NCBI GenBank assembly: GCA_023897205.1
Contig: JAHWDD010000005.1
Span: 3,100,001 to 3,164,000 of the forward strand
DNA length: 64,000 bases
Direction: 5' to 3'
Origin: Exophiala sp. HKRS030
Taxonomy: Eukaryota > Ascomycota > Eurotiomycetes > Chaetothyriales > Herpotrichiellaceae
Shown: in pieces, positions 34,522 through 46,400 of the stretch
Layout of the letters: every line of letters begins with the position of its first letter
How positions within the stretch are numbered: the first letter of the stretch is position 1
Translations under genes and position numbers: made by a program
The notes under the pieces: generated by a model
The model's database searches: none
Seen by the model: the letters and a program-made list of their open reading frames with translations, nothing else
What the model was told of the DNA's origin: nothing

Positions 34522-35004
34522 CTATCTTTCGTTGTGGGCTTTTCTGCGGTTTTCTGGAGGGACCGAAGCCGATTGGCCGGTTCTTCTTTTCACAATCAGT
34601 GCGTAAGAGCCGCTGCTAAGCAGGAAAATGAAGAAGAAGGGCCAGAAGCTGAGTCGTGCTCCGTGGCCGGTTGGTTGTGTGGTGCGACCCGATGGTGGAC
34701 TATGAGGTTCGGACGAAGCTGGGCTAGGATTGCTGAATTGGCTTGGGAAGGATGGAATCGAGCGCGGGCGGCGGGAGAAAAGGCCGGCGAAGAAGGTAGA
34801 AATGATGTTAGGCTTGACCTCGTTGCTGCAGTACGGTGTGGTGGGCGAAGAATCATCACTTGAGAAGACGAGAAGGGAGATGGCGGATTTCGGTAAGAAG
34901 ACGCAGGGTTTCTTCTGGTAGAAGGTGCAGGTGCAGTGATAGTGAGTAGTGTGCAACTTTGTGATGAGCGAATGCCTCGAAAGGGTCGAGATTGGGAAAA
35001 GCAT
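34522..35004 (-). other. Possible N-terminal extension exon or small membrane ORF upstream of UMP/CMP kinase
   Basis: 160-codon ORF, Ser/Pro-rich with a basic, hydroxylated N-terminal part (FFAGLFSRRPRSIPSFPSQF) and one membrane segment (SFWPFFFIFLLSSGSYALIV) followed by KRR. A mitochondrial-type presequence plus anchor would look like this. It is in the same frame as the kinase but separated by TAG and TGA. An overlapping ORF in another frame (34596-35039) is less protein-like. Real status unknown. Confidence 0.35.
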
Positions 35005-35120
35005 AATGACGAAAGCACGCAGACGCAGTTCTGGGCCACTAGCTACCTATGCTCGACCACCTCGCGTTGGCGCGTCTAATGTTCCGCTCTAGTTTAATAG
35101 AGAGGAGCCCGTCGTCTCCC

Positions 35121-35130
35121 TACGGAGTAC
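35121..35130. repeat. TACGGAGTAC motif, one of several intergenic copies
   Basis: The same decamer or its reverse complement also occurs at 41394-41403, 42865-42874 and 49282-49291, with shorter or changed forms at 42374, 42821 and about 52010. All lie outside coding sequence. Confidence 0.7.
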
Positions 35131-35726
35131 AAATTAGAACATATCACTTAGGCGAGTCTAGAGAGTGTTGATGGTAAGCACGTGAAATTAGGGGCTTCCT
35201 AGACATGTGCCCCATTGTCTGACAATATCTAATTGTGCAGGTCAGCCTGTGGGCAGCCGAGCACCATGCGTGGGGACTGTCATGAATGGGAGTTGTCAGA
35301 CGACTCTTACTATTTCATCAACCCCCCTGGCTCAACCTTTAGCAGAAGCCTACTAAGTGCCTAGCAGGTGCCTAGTTTTGTTTGCCAGCACTAAAAATGT
35401 CCAACTGAGGATCTGGCGTTGACATTCTTGGCGCGGCCCCGACTGCAGGAGCGTCTCGTAGTAATCCAAACGTCCCCAGAGAGATCCAGCAACTTTGGCC
35501 AAAAGTCCAATTCCCGTCAGGTTACCTTTCTCAATTCCTTCATTTAGGAGATCACCATCAACTCTTGTTCCTCAGCTTCCGATTTGGACTTTTGATATCT
35601 TCTTGACGCGAAAGTAATTCACTAATTTCTCTTCTCTACCGCCACGCTCCTTTGCCCTTCAAGCTCGCTCTCCGATACCCTAACTTTCCTTTGAAGTGGA
35701 TGAGGCCGCAGGGGCCGGTCGCAACC

Positions 35727-38700
35727 ATGGCGCTTCCCATTAAGTTCACTGAACTGGTTCAGGTATATCGCATCGATTTTCCTGATCGTGTTATTCTCAT
35801 ACTGACTTCTGCTTACAGTTGACGAATCTTGGTATCGCGGTAAGCCTCAAGCCGGCATCCTCGTTAGGCAAACGTGGCATCTACCTGCCTGCGCTACGTT
35901 GTAACGACGAGAAGTCCCTATGCTGACTTCTAACCTCTAGCCCCAATCCATCTCTTTCAACAGTTGTACACTAGAGTCCGATCATTTCGTTTGCGTTCGG
36001 CAGAAACTTGACGATCAAGACAAACCTCAAGTCATCATCATAAACCTGAAGAATAACAATGAAGTCATCAAGCGAGCAATCAGCGCCGACAGTGCTATCA
36101 TGCACTTCTCTCGCGAGATCCTTGCCCTCAAGGCTCAAGGCAGAACAGTGCAGATCTTCGACCTTGCCGCCAAAGCCAAACTAAAGTCTACCGTCATGAA
36201 CGAAGATATTGTCTTCTGGAAATGGTATAGCGACCGCAGTTTGGGCCTTGTCACTGACACCTCTGTTTTCCACTGGGATATATTTGATCCGACTCAGTCT
36301 GCTCCTGTCAAGATTTTTGAGCGAAACACCAACCTTAGTGGCTGCCAGATTATCAATTACCGTGTCAACGACGACGAGCAATGGTCTGTCATTGTGGGAA
36401 TTTCGCAAAGAGAAGGTCGAGTTGCTGGTACGATGCAGCTTTACTCGCGTAATCGCGGTATCTCTCAGCATATTGAAGGTCACGCAGCTGCTTTCGGCAC
36501 CTATCATGCCGAGGGCAATGCAACCCCCTACAAACTATTCACCTTTGCTGTGAGAAATGCTGCTGGTCAAGGTAAACTCCACGTTGTGGAGATCGACCAC
36601 GACGAGAACAACCCTCGCTTCAACAAAAAGGCCGTTGATGTCTACTTCCCCGAAGAGGCGATTAACGACTTCCCTGTGGCAATGCAAATTTCAAAGAAGT
36701 ACAGCATTATCTACATGATCACAAAGTATGGCTTCATTCATCTCTACGATCTGGAAACTGCGAGCGTCATCTTCATGAACCGTATCTCAAGCGAGACCAT
36801 CTTCATCACCGCCCCCGATTCAGAATCTGCCGGCATTGTTGGCATCAACCGGAAAGGTCAAGTTTTGTCAGTCAGCGTTGATGAGAACAACATCATTCCC
36901 TACCTCCTGCAGAATCCACAAAACTCCGGCCTCGCTGTCAAACTTGCATCGAGGGGTGGCCTTCCAGGTGCTGACAATCTTTATCAGCAACAGTTCGAGA
37001 CGCTGTTCGCTCAGGGAATGTATGCCGAGGCGGCACAAATTGCAGCAGACTCTCCTCGTGGTTTCCTGAGAACTCCTGAGACCATTAACCGCTTCAAGAG
37101 TGTGCCTCAACAACCTGGCCAGCTGTCCGTTATCCTCCAATACTTCGGCAAGCTATTAGACAAGGGCAGGCTGAACAAATACGAGAGCGTGGAACTCATC
37201 AAGCCCGTCCTTGCCCAGAACCGCAAGAATCTTCTAGACAAGTGGACGAGTGAAGGCAAGCTCGAGTCCTCTGAAGAACTAGGTGATATTGTCCGTCTCC
37301 ACGATCTAGAGCTTGCTCTTAAGATTTATCGAGAGTCCAATGCCCCACCAAAAGTTGTCGCTGCTCTGGCAGAAACTGGTCGCTTTGAAGAAATCCTTCC
37401 CTATGCTCAACAGGCAGGATACCAACCCGATTTCACAGCACTTCTGCAGCACATTGTTCGAGCCAACCCTGAGAAAGGTGCGGAATTCGCGACCCAGCTT
37501 GCCAATCACGAAGGTGGTCCACTGGTCGATATCGATCGGGTTGTGGACATCTTCATGTCCCAAAATATGGTTCAACAAGCCACCGCATTCCTGCTCGATG
37601 CTTTGAAAGAAAACCGTCCTGAGCAAGGTCACCTTCAAACACGATTGTTGGAAATGAATCTGATCAACGCACCTCAAGTAGCAGATGCCATTCTCGGTAA
37701 TGAGATGTTCTCTCACTATGATAAACCCAGAATTGCACGGCTCTGTGAACAGGCTGGTCTTCTGCAGCGAGCGCTTGAAAACACTGATGATCCAACTTCG
37801 ATCAAACGTATCATCGTGCAAACTGACAAGCTGAATCCGGAGTGGCTTCAACAATATTTCGGTCGTCTCTCTGTTGACCAGACCCTGGATGCCATGGACG
37901 AGATGCTGAAGGTGAACATCCGCCAGAACCTAGCCGCTGTTGTGCAGCTGGCAACCAAGTTTTCCGATTTGCTTGGTTCCAGTCGCCTTATTCAGCTGTT
38001 CGAAAAACATCGTACTGCCGAGGGTCTATACTACTATCTCGGAAGCATCGTGAATTTAAGCGAGGATGGCGAAGTAGTCTTCAAGTACTTGGAAGCTGCT
38101 GTTACCTTCCAGCAATTCCAAGAAGTCGAGCGAATCTGTCGAGAGAACAATCATTACAACCCTGAAAAGGTCAAGAACTTCTTGATTGAGGTGCGACTAA
38201 CTGAGCAACTTCCTTTGATCATCGTCTGCGATCGATTCAACTTTGTTAAGGACCTGATCAACTACCTCTACCGTAACCAACAGTACAAGTCCATTGAGGT
38301 GTACGTCCAACGTGTCAATCCTGCCCGCACACCTGCTGTTGTTGGGGCTCTTCTATCTCTTGATTGTGAAGAGTCGGTTATCAAAGGCCTGTTGCAATCT
38401 GTGGACCCTACAGCTGTACCAATCGACGAACTGGTCGCTGAAGTGGAGACACAGAATCGCTTGAAGATCTTGCTACCTTTCCTCGAGGCCACCTTGTCTG
38501 CTGGAAATCAGCAACCAGCCGTATACAATGCACTTGCGAAGATATACATCGGTACGTATTGTCTCCTCATCCGTCCTATTCTTTCTCTGCATAGGTTTAT
38601 CTAACACTTAATTCCAGACAGCAACCAAGATCCTGAGAAGTTTCTTAAGGAGAATGATCTCTACGATACACTCACTGTCGGCAAGTATTGTGAGAAGAGG

Positions 38701-41069
38701 GATCCAAACTTGGCCTACATTGCCTATCGCAAGGGACAAAACGACCTTGAACTGATCAATATCACAAACGAAAACTCAATGTTCCGTGCTCAAGCTCGCT
38801 ATCTTTTGGAGCGGGCCGACCCTGAGATTTGGGGTTTCGTCCTTGCTCAGAACAATGCCCACAGACGTTCCCTTGTGGATCAGGTTGTCTCGACTGCTGT
38901 TCCTGAATCCAACGAGCCAGACAAAGTATCTATCGCTGTCAAAGCATTCCTTGACGCCGATCTTCCTGCCGAATTAATCGAACTTTTGGAGAAGATCATT
39001 TTGGAGCCATCTCCATTCAGCGACAATGCAAGCCTTCAAAACCTCCTCATGCTTACTGCTGCCAAGGCTGATAAATCCCGTGTCATGGAATACATTCAAC
39101 GCCTCTCCGAGTACAACACCGAGGAAATCGCAAATATGTGCATTCAACAGGGAATGTACGAGGAGGCCCTTGAGATTTACAAGAAAGTCAACGACCATTC
39201 CTCTGCTGCCAATGTCTTGGTGGACCATATTGTAAGCATTGATCGTGCACAGGAATATGCTGAGGGTGTCGATTTGCCGGAGGTCTGGAGCAAGGTTGCC
39301 AAGGCTCAGCTGGATGGCCTGAGAGTGACAGATGCCATTGAATCATATATCAAGGCACAAGACCCAAGCAACTATAATGAAGTCATCGAGACTGCGACAC
39401 ACGCTGGCAAAGATGAAGATCTTATCAAATTCCTCAAGATGGCTCGCAAAACTTTACGAGAGCCGGCAGTTGATACTGCGCTTGCATTCAGCTATGCACG
39501 ATTGGATCAGCTACCTGAGCTTGAGGATTTCTTACGATCGGCCAACGTCGCCGATGTAGAAGCTTCCGGAGACAAAGCATACGAAGAAGGTTACCATCAA
39601 GCTGCCAAGATCTTCTTCACCAGCATTTCCAACTGGGCCAAACTTGCCACCACTCTTGTTCACCTCGAAGAGTATCAGAATGCCGTGGACTGTGCACGCC
39701 GTGCTAATAGCGTCAAGGTCTGGAAACAAGTGAACGAGGCGTGCGTTGCGAAGAAAGAGTTCCGCCTCGCCCAGATCTGTGGCCTGAATCTCATTGTCCA
39801 CGCCGAGGAATTACAAGATTTGGTCAAACAGTACGAGCGAAATGGATACTTTGAAGAACTCATTTCACTCCTCGAAGCCGGCCTTGGTTTGGAGCGAGCT
39901 CACATGGGTATGTTCACAGAACTCGGTATCGCCCTGGCCAAGTATCATCCAGATCGAGTCATGGAGCACCTCAAGCTCTTCTGGTCTAGAATCAATATTC
40001 CGAAGATGATTCGCGCGACGGAAGAGGCCCATTTATGGCCCGAGCTAATTTTCTTGTACTGCCATTATGATGAATGGGACAATGCTGCTTTGGCCATGAT
40101 GGAACGTGCGTCGGACGCTTGGGAGCATCATTCCTTCAAGGACATTATTGTCAAGGTTGCAAACCTTGAGATTTATTACCGCGCTCTCAATCATTACCTG
40201 CAGGAGCAGCCCTTGCTTCTTACCGACTTGCTGCAAGCTCTTACAGCTCGTGTTGATGTCAACCGAGTTGTGCGTATGTTTGAGAAGTCGGACAACATCC
40301 CCATCATCAAACCATTCTTGCTCAATGTGCAAGGGCAAAACAAACGCGTGGTCAACAATGCCATCCATGACCTACTGATCGAGGAGGAAGATTATAAGAC
40401 GCTCAAAGATTCGGTCGAGAATTACGACAACTATGATGCAGTGGAGCTGGCACAACGGCTGGAAAAGCATGATTTGGTCTTCTTCCGCCAGATTGCCGCA
40501 CAAATCTACCGTAAGAACAAGAGATGGGAGAAATCAATTACTCTCTCCAAGCAAGACAAGCTGTTCCGCGATGCCATCGAAACGGCCGCAATTTCAGGAA
40601 AGTCGGATGTTGTGGAGGAGCTCTTGAGATACGTAAGTTACCAATGCTTTCTGTTGATCTTTTCCAGTAATCTTACTAACCTTGCTATCAGTTTGTTGAT
40701 ATCGGCAGCCGCGAGTGCTACGTTGGGATCTTGTACGCCTGCTATGATCTCATTCCACTACACACGGTCATGGAGATTTCGTGGCGTCACAACCTCAATG
40801 ACTACACCATGCCATTCATGATCAGCTACCTGAGCCAACAGTCGTCGACGATTGAACAGCTTCGAAAGGACAATGAGGAGCGGAAGGCAAAGGAGTCGAG
40901 TCAGCAAACCAACAACGACAATACGCCAATCATCGGCAGTCGACTTATGCTCACTCAAGGGCCCGCCAGCTCGGCACCACAGCCCACGGGTATGGTCATA
41001 CCAATGGGATCACTCCGCAACCTACCGGATTTCCCCGCGCTTTTTAAACGGCAAGGACCAGGAGGATGA
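35727..41069 (+). CDS. CHC1: Clathrin heavy chain
   Basis: Five exons: 35727-35762, 35819-35839 (21 nt), 35941-38551, 38618-40632 and 40692-41069, all in phase, giving 1686 residues, a normal full length. The start context is ACCATGGCG, encoding MALPIKFTELVQ, then LTNLGIA from the 21-nt exon and PQSISFNSCTLESDHFVCV. The N-terminal seven-blade propeller is followed by repeated clathrin heavy-chain repeats (for example LLDKGRLNKYESVELIKPVL, YLYRNQQYKSIEVYVQRVNP, VCIQQ-like MCIQQGMYEEALEIYKKV). The trimerisation region contains DIGSRECYVGILYACYDL and the tail ends GSRLMLTQGP. It builds triskelia for coated vesicles at the plasma membrane and trans-Golgi. No frame breaks occur across 5.3 kb, in contrast with EAF1. 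Confidence 0.97.
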
Positions 41070-42075
41070 TGGTAATAGAGAGGGAGGAGAGAGAGACAGA
41101 GAGTTCGGGAGATGTCGGGCCGTCAGATGTGTCGGAGCGTATTCGGCATGCGGTTGTCTGACGTTTAAAGAAGCAGCCGGTAATATAGCATCTGTATTGA
41201 TGTCTAGGTCGGGGAGAACTGCTTGCGACAAAAGTTTAGCTACGAACCAGTGGAGATGATGGATAGGTTTCTTGTAAGATGTATTTCATAGTGGTTTTCG
41301 TATACATGAGGCTCAGCCAGTTTCTGGGGAAGTGGCGCGCTGACAGGAGATTTCAACACTTTACCACATGTGGCCTAGCTTGAAGTCATGATCTACGGAG
41401 TACTGTACCTTGATCTACTCGCTTCGATTGGCCCCAAAGCAGAGAGGAGGTTGAAAGATAAGCGAAAGGCAAGTTGAGGGCACTGGGGGCGTTATCAGAT
41501 AGAGAGGCCGCGGACCAGTTGAGATGATGGATGACTTGATTATCAAATAAATCAGTGTGTGTGTTATCTGCCCTCGTTCCACCACCAACGTCACACAATC
41601 GTGCTCAGTTTGCCCCTAGTGGCGCATCAAGATCTGAGATGAACTCTGCGAGATTTCGATGACACAAGAATTCACAATTGTCCAGAAATGGCACAATCCC
41701 ATGTGGTGATGGTCGGACCAGCCTCCAGGAGTCAGTGAACAAGGTCTCCGGCATCAATCCGGTGTATCTCGGGGTTTTGCGGTGAAAGTGAGACCACGGA
41801 TGCACCCTTGAGCCGAAAGTCGCCAACCAGCACGAAAATGATCCGAAATAACCTTGGGAATTGTGTGCTGCCTGTGCTGCCAAACACCTGACCAGTGCCT
41901 GAATACCCTAGGGTGCCTAGGCACGCCTGGGTTGGGGCGCCGAGGGCCACGGGGTGCACAACCGTAACCTGGTCAAAGTCAGGGCTTACGACTCAAGAGT
42001 CACCGCTTGCCAGATGATCGCCGGGCCGGAAGCCAAAGGCTGAGCCATTCCGCCAAAGCCTATGGGGGGAGCGTG

Positions 42076-42125
42076 GGCCGTGGACAGTGGACGGTCGGTG
42101 GTAGGCGGTGGGCGGTGGGCGGCGG
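42076..42125. repeat. GGTGGGCGGTGGGCGG-type tract
   Basis: Imperfect short repeats of GGTGGGC and GTGGACAGT type, GC-rich, in the pyruvate carboxylase upstream region. Confidence 0.6.
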
Positions 42126-42329
42126 AGTCATATGCTTTTTCACATCAAACCGCCCGCGTAATAGTTTTTGACCTGGTGATCGATGGGGTTTCAGCATAAG
42201 AAACATGCGAGCGTAAAGAAGCAAAGTAGACAGAAGCCCCGAGCGTCGCCCGGGGATTTTCTGGCATGCTCGTGACCATGTGGCTTTTTTTTTCATTTAC
42301 AGCTTGGGTGCAGGAATGTATGGTACTTT

Positions 42330-42490
42330 ACCAACCCAGGCACCTACAGGTAACTAGTTAGGCTACTAAGTTCTACTCCGTAGGTAGTTGGCACTCACCC
42401 CGCCTAAGGGTTGCTATAGGTAAAGTACCTAGGTACGTAGGTATTAAGGTACAGTAACTGGTTAGGTAACTACCTACTTAGGGCTCTAAC
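42330..42490. repeat. TAGGTA/TACCTA-rich block
   Basis: Many overlapping TAGGTA, ACCTAC, GTACCTAGGTAC and AACTAGTTAG-like pieces on both strands, partly palindromic, over about 160 bp. It looks like a simple degenerate repeat rather than a transposon relic. Confidence 0.6.
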
Positions 42491-42899
42491 AGTGTCACGC
42501 GGCTTGTGATGATCTCGAGACTTGGGGAGGGATTGCATTTCTACCAAGTACTCTAGGGAAAGTTTAGGATTCTTGTAGGCACGAGCGAGGATTGACAATG
42601 TCAGTAATAATGTGTATCATTCACAATTCCCGCGGTAGAGGTATTGTAGAATATGATACACTACAGTTTGAGGGCCGAGGTGTCCTCGGTGGCCACAGTG
42701 CCGAGTGCAAGTAAATGAACCGCCTACGACTGAAGACCCGGGTTGCCAGGGGAGAGATGGTGGCTTCCTTAGCTTGTGCCTTAGCCTGTAACTTGTGGCT
42801 CCTTGGCCTGTAAGTGCCCGTACGGAGTGCCTGTACTGTACGGAATAGGGACAGACACTACAGGGTACTCCGTACAGTAGCTCCTAGAAGATCCACGGG

Positions 42900-43446
42900 A
42901 ACCTCCCCTCTTTTCGGCCATCCATGGACCATGCATGGCACGATTCTGACCATTTTCCCCCTCCATACATCATCCTTGATGCTTCCTACGGCTTCCTTTG
43001 CTCCCACCACTGGAAACCTGGAAACACTCTCTTCCTCACCTTCAACTCCACACTCAAGGTCCTCCCACCCTACCAGAGCTCGTCCCACCCACTTGCCCAC
43101 CACCTTTAGCTGCTTATCGTTCAGGTCCCAGCTTCAATTGACAGAGCTCCAGTCGATTTCCTCATATTCGGCCTCTGGAATTCCTCGCCCTGACAACTTT
43201 TTTTGTTTTCCTCCTGTCACCCGGCCTCTTCGCCGTACCTCTACCTCAACAACGGTACCATCCACTCCTGCATTTCTTCTTCCGAGCTGCAGACCACATC
43301 CTTTCCCTTATATTGCCTTCCCACCTCCGAGACGACAGCCTTCTTCGTCTATTCTGTAAACAGTCTCCTGCTGTCTCTCTACCTTTCGAAGCTCCTGCCT
43401 TGAGCTGCCCTTGCTAGCAGCTGGGCCATTGTCCTTGTAACTCATC
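42900..43446 (+). promoter_or_regulatory. Pyrimidine-rich leader of pyruvate carboxylase
   Basis: The 550 bases before the start codon are strongly C/T-rich, typical of promoters and leaders of highly expressed fungal genes. It contains several ATG triplets (for example 42924), so upstream ORFs are possible if the transcript starts this far back. Confidence 0.4.
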
Positions 43447-46400
43447 ATGGCTACAGACGCTCCCGGCACAGCTACTCCCGACCATGAGGATGGTCAGGGT
43501 CATCATGAGCATTCCGTCCACCAGCGCCTCAGAGCCAACTCAACCATTATGCAGCTCAAGAAAATCCTCGTGGCCAACAGAGGAGAAATCCCCATTCGAA
43601 TCTTCAGAACTGCTCATGAACTCTCCCTTCAGACCGTGGCAGTCTTTAGCTACGAAGACAGATTGGGTATGCACAGACAAAAGGCGGACGAAGCGTACAT
43701 GATCGGCCAGAGAGGCCAATATACCCCCGTTGGTGCTTATCTTGCTGGCGACGAGATCATCAAGATCGCCTTGGCACACGGTGTGCAGATGATCCATCCT
43801 GGCTACGGTTTCTTGTCAGAGAACTCCGAATTCGCCAGAAAGGTCGAGGAGGCTGGCATCATCTTCATCGGTCCTTCTTGGAAGGTTATCGAGTCGCTTG
43901 GTGACAAAGTCTCAGCAAGACGGATAGCCATCAAAGCCAATGTCCCTGTCGTTCCCGGTACCGAAGGTCCCGTCGAGAAATTCGAGGAAGTCAAGGCTTT
44001 CACCGACGAGTACGGGTTCCCCATCATCATCAAGGCAGCCTTTGGCGGTGGTGGCCGTGGTATGCGAGTAGTCAGAGAGCAAGCAGAGTTGAAAGATGCC
44101 TTCGAACGAGCGACTTCCGAGGCCAAGTCGGCTTTCGGAAACGGCACAGTCTTTGTTGAACGCTTCCTCGACAAACCCAAGCACATTGAAGTTCAATTGC
44201 TCGGTGACAACCACGGAAACGTTGTCCACCTCTACGAACGTGACTGCAGTGTGCAGCGACGACACCAAAAGGTCGTGGAACTGGCCCCGCCAAGGATCTC
44301 CCAGCTGAGACCAGAGATGCCATCTTGAACGACGCTGTCAGGTTGGCCAAGTCGGTCGATTATCGCAACGCAGGTACAGCCGAGTTCTTGGTTGACCAAC
44401 AAAACAGATATTACTTCATCGAGATCAATCCCAGAATTCAAGTCGAGCACACCATCACTGAGGAGATCACGGGTATCGACATTGTTGCAGCTCAAATTCA
44501 GATCGCCGCTGGCGCAACACTTGAGCAGCTCGGATTGACTCAGGATCGCATTTCTACTCGTGGTTTTGCTATTCAGTGCCGTATCACCACCGAAGACCCG
44601 GCCAATGGCTTCTCACCAGACACAGGCAAGATCGAAGTCTATCGATCCGCTGGTGGCAACGGAGTCCGTCTTGATGGCGGTAATGGTTTCGCTGGTGCCA
44701 TCATCACGCCGCATTATGATTCCATGTTGGTCAAGTGCAGTTGCCACGGCTCTACCTATGAGATTGTGCGTCGCAAGATGTTGCGAGCTCTCGTCGAATT
44801 CAGAATTCGTGGTGTCAAGACCAACATCCCTTTCTTGGCCTCGCTTCTGACCCATCCAACCTTCATCGATGGTAACTGCTGGACTACCTTCATCGATGAT
44901 ACACCCGAGCTCTTCAAGCTTGTCGGCAGTCAAAATCGTGCCCAGAAACTGTTGCAGTATCTTGGTGATTTGGCCGTCAATGGCAGTAGCATCAAGGGCC
45001 AAATTGGAGAATCCAAATTCAAGGGTGACATCATCTATCCAACCCTTCTAGATCCTCAAGGGAAACCTCTGGATGTCTCAAGCCCCTCCACCAAGGGCTG
45101 GAAGTCCATCCTCGACAAAGAGGGTCCCACAGGATTCGCCAAAGCCATCCGTGCCAACAAGGGTTGTCTCATTATGGACACCACCTGGCGTGATGCCCAT
45201 CAATCACTATTGGCAACACGAGTTCGAACTGTCGATCTCTGCAACATTGCCAAAGAAACCAGCCATGCCCTAGAGAATGCATACGCATTGGAATGCTGGG
45301 GTGGTGCCACATTTGATGTGGCTATGCGATTCTTGTATGAGGATCCCTGGGACAGACTCAGGAAGTTGCGAAAGTTGGTGCCAAACATTCCCTTCCAGAT
45401 GTTGCTCCGTGGTGCCAATGGTGTCGCCTACAAATCGCTTCCCGACAATGCCATCTACCATTTCTGCAAACAGGCCAAGAAGAACGGCATGGATATTTTC
45501 AGAGTCTTTGATGCTCTCAACGACATTGATCAACTCGAGGTTGGAATGAGGGCTGTTCAAGAAGCCGGTGGAGTTGTCGAAGGAACAATCTGTTATTCAG
45601 GAGACAGTATGAAGCTCCCTCTATTCCTTTCTGTTCCATTACTGACTATTCTACAGTGTTGGTATGTGTATACTTTTTTCTTCTTGTTGTACTTGCTATT
45701 CGCATCTGCTTTATCTCCTCCCATCAATTCTGGACTCTGGCTTCTGGATATATCGATCATGATGCACCTCGCGCCTTCTCACTCGGATCCTTGGGGAGGT
45801 AAAGGGCAACACTACGTTTTTCCCCAACGATAATAGTCGCCCCTTGTTCTTTAATTTTGAATACACTGCCTTCCATACGACATAAGATAGCCACCGTGCT
45901 CAACGGGATCTGGTGCACCTCACACCTCGCGTCCTCGTGCTTTAGGAAGTTTGAGCGGGCCACTATCTATCTCACGTCCATCCACGGTCGCTCCTTCCAT
46001 TCTGGTCCTTTAGGAAGGCAGCGGGGGCATCACTACAGCTTCTTTTACGACCAGGTCGTTTCTCTCATTTTCAGAATGGATAACCCTACCTTCCCACTGG
46101 GTGTGAGGTGCCAGGCATGCTCAATGATCTTCTTCTGTTTGGGCGGACTCATCATTTCCCTCCACAGAATGATCTCACGAGGCATTGCAAGACTCAGAAG
46201 CACGAGAACAAGGTCAAAGAACCGAGACCGACCAAACCCGTTCCGAGCTTCAAGGAGTCTTCAACCTTGCTTCCATTGTGAATGGAGAGGGCGCCAAGGA
46301 CATCGTGGAGACACGGTCGCTGCGGATGAAGCGAACATCATGGACAACAAGTATTCTTGTTGACGAAGTGACTCCCCTCGACAACACATGTACTTGTGAA

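Larger units (their letters stand above)
34507..35726. promoter_or_regulatory. Divergent region, UMP/CMP kinase and clathrin heavy chain
   Basis: 1.2 kb containing the ORF described above and a TACGGAGTAC motif at 35121. The last 150 bases before the clathrin start are CT-rich, as expected for a strongly expressed gene. Confidence 0.45.
41070..42899. other. Intergenic region between clathrin and pyruvate carboxylase genes
   Basis: Long spacer with several TACGGAGTAC-type motifs (41394, 42374, 42865 and a variant at 42821), a GGCGGTGGGC-type tract near 42080-42125, and a TAGGTA-rich block at about 42330-42490. Small ORFs here do not look coding. I see no tRNA. Confidence 0.5.

Noticed and set aside
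45857..46363. 168-codon ORF inside the long pyruvate carboxylase intron, as a nested or intron-encoded gene
   Set aside because: No recognisable domain, odd composition, and it overlaps the degenerate repeats; probably a chance ORF.
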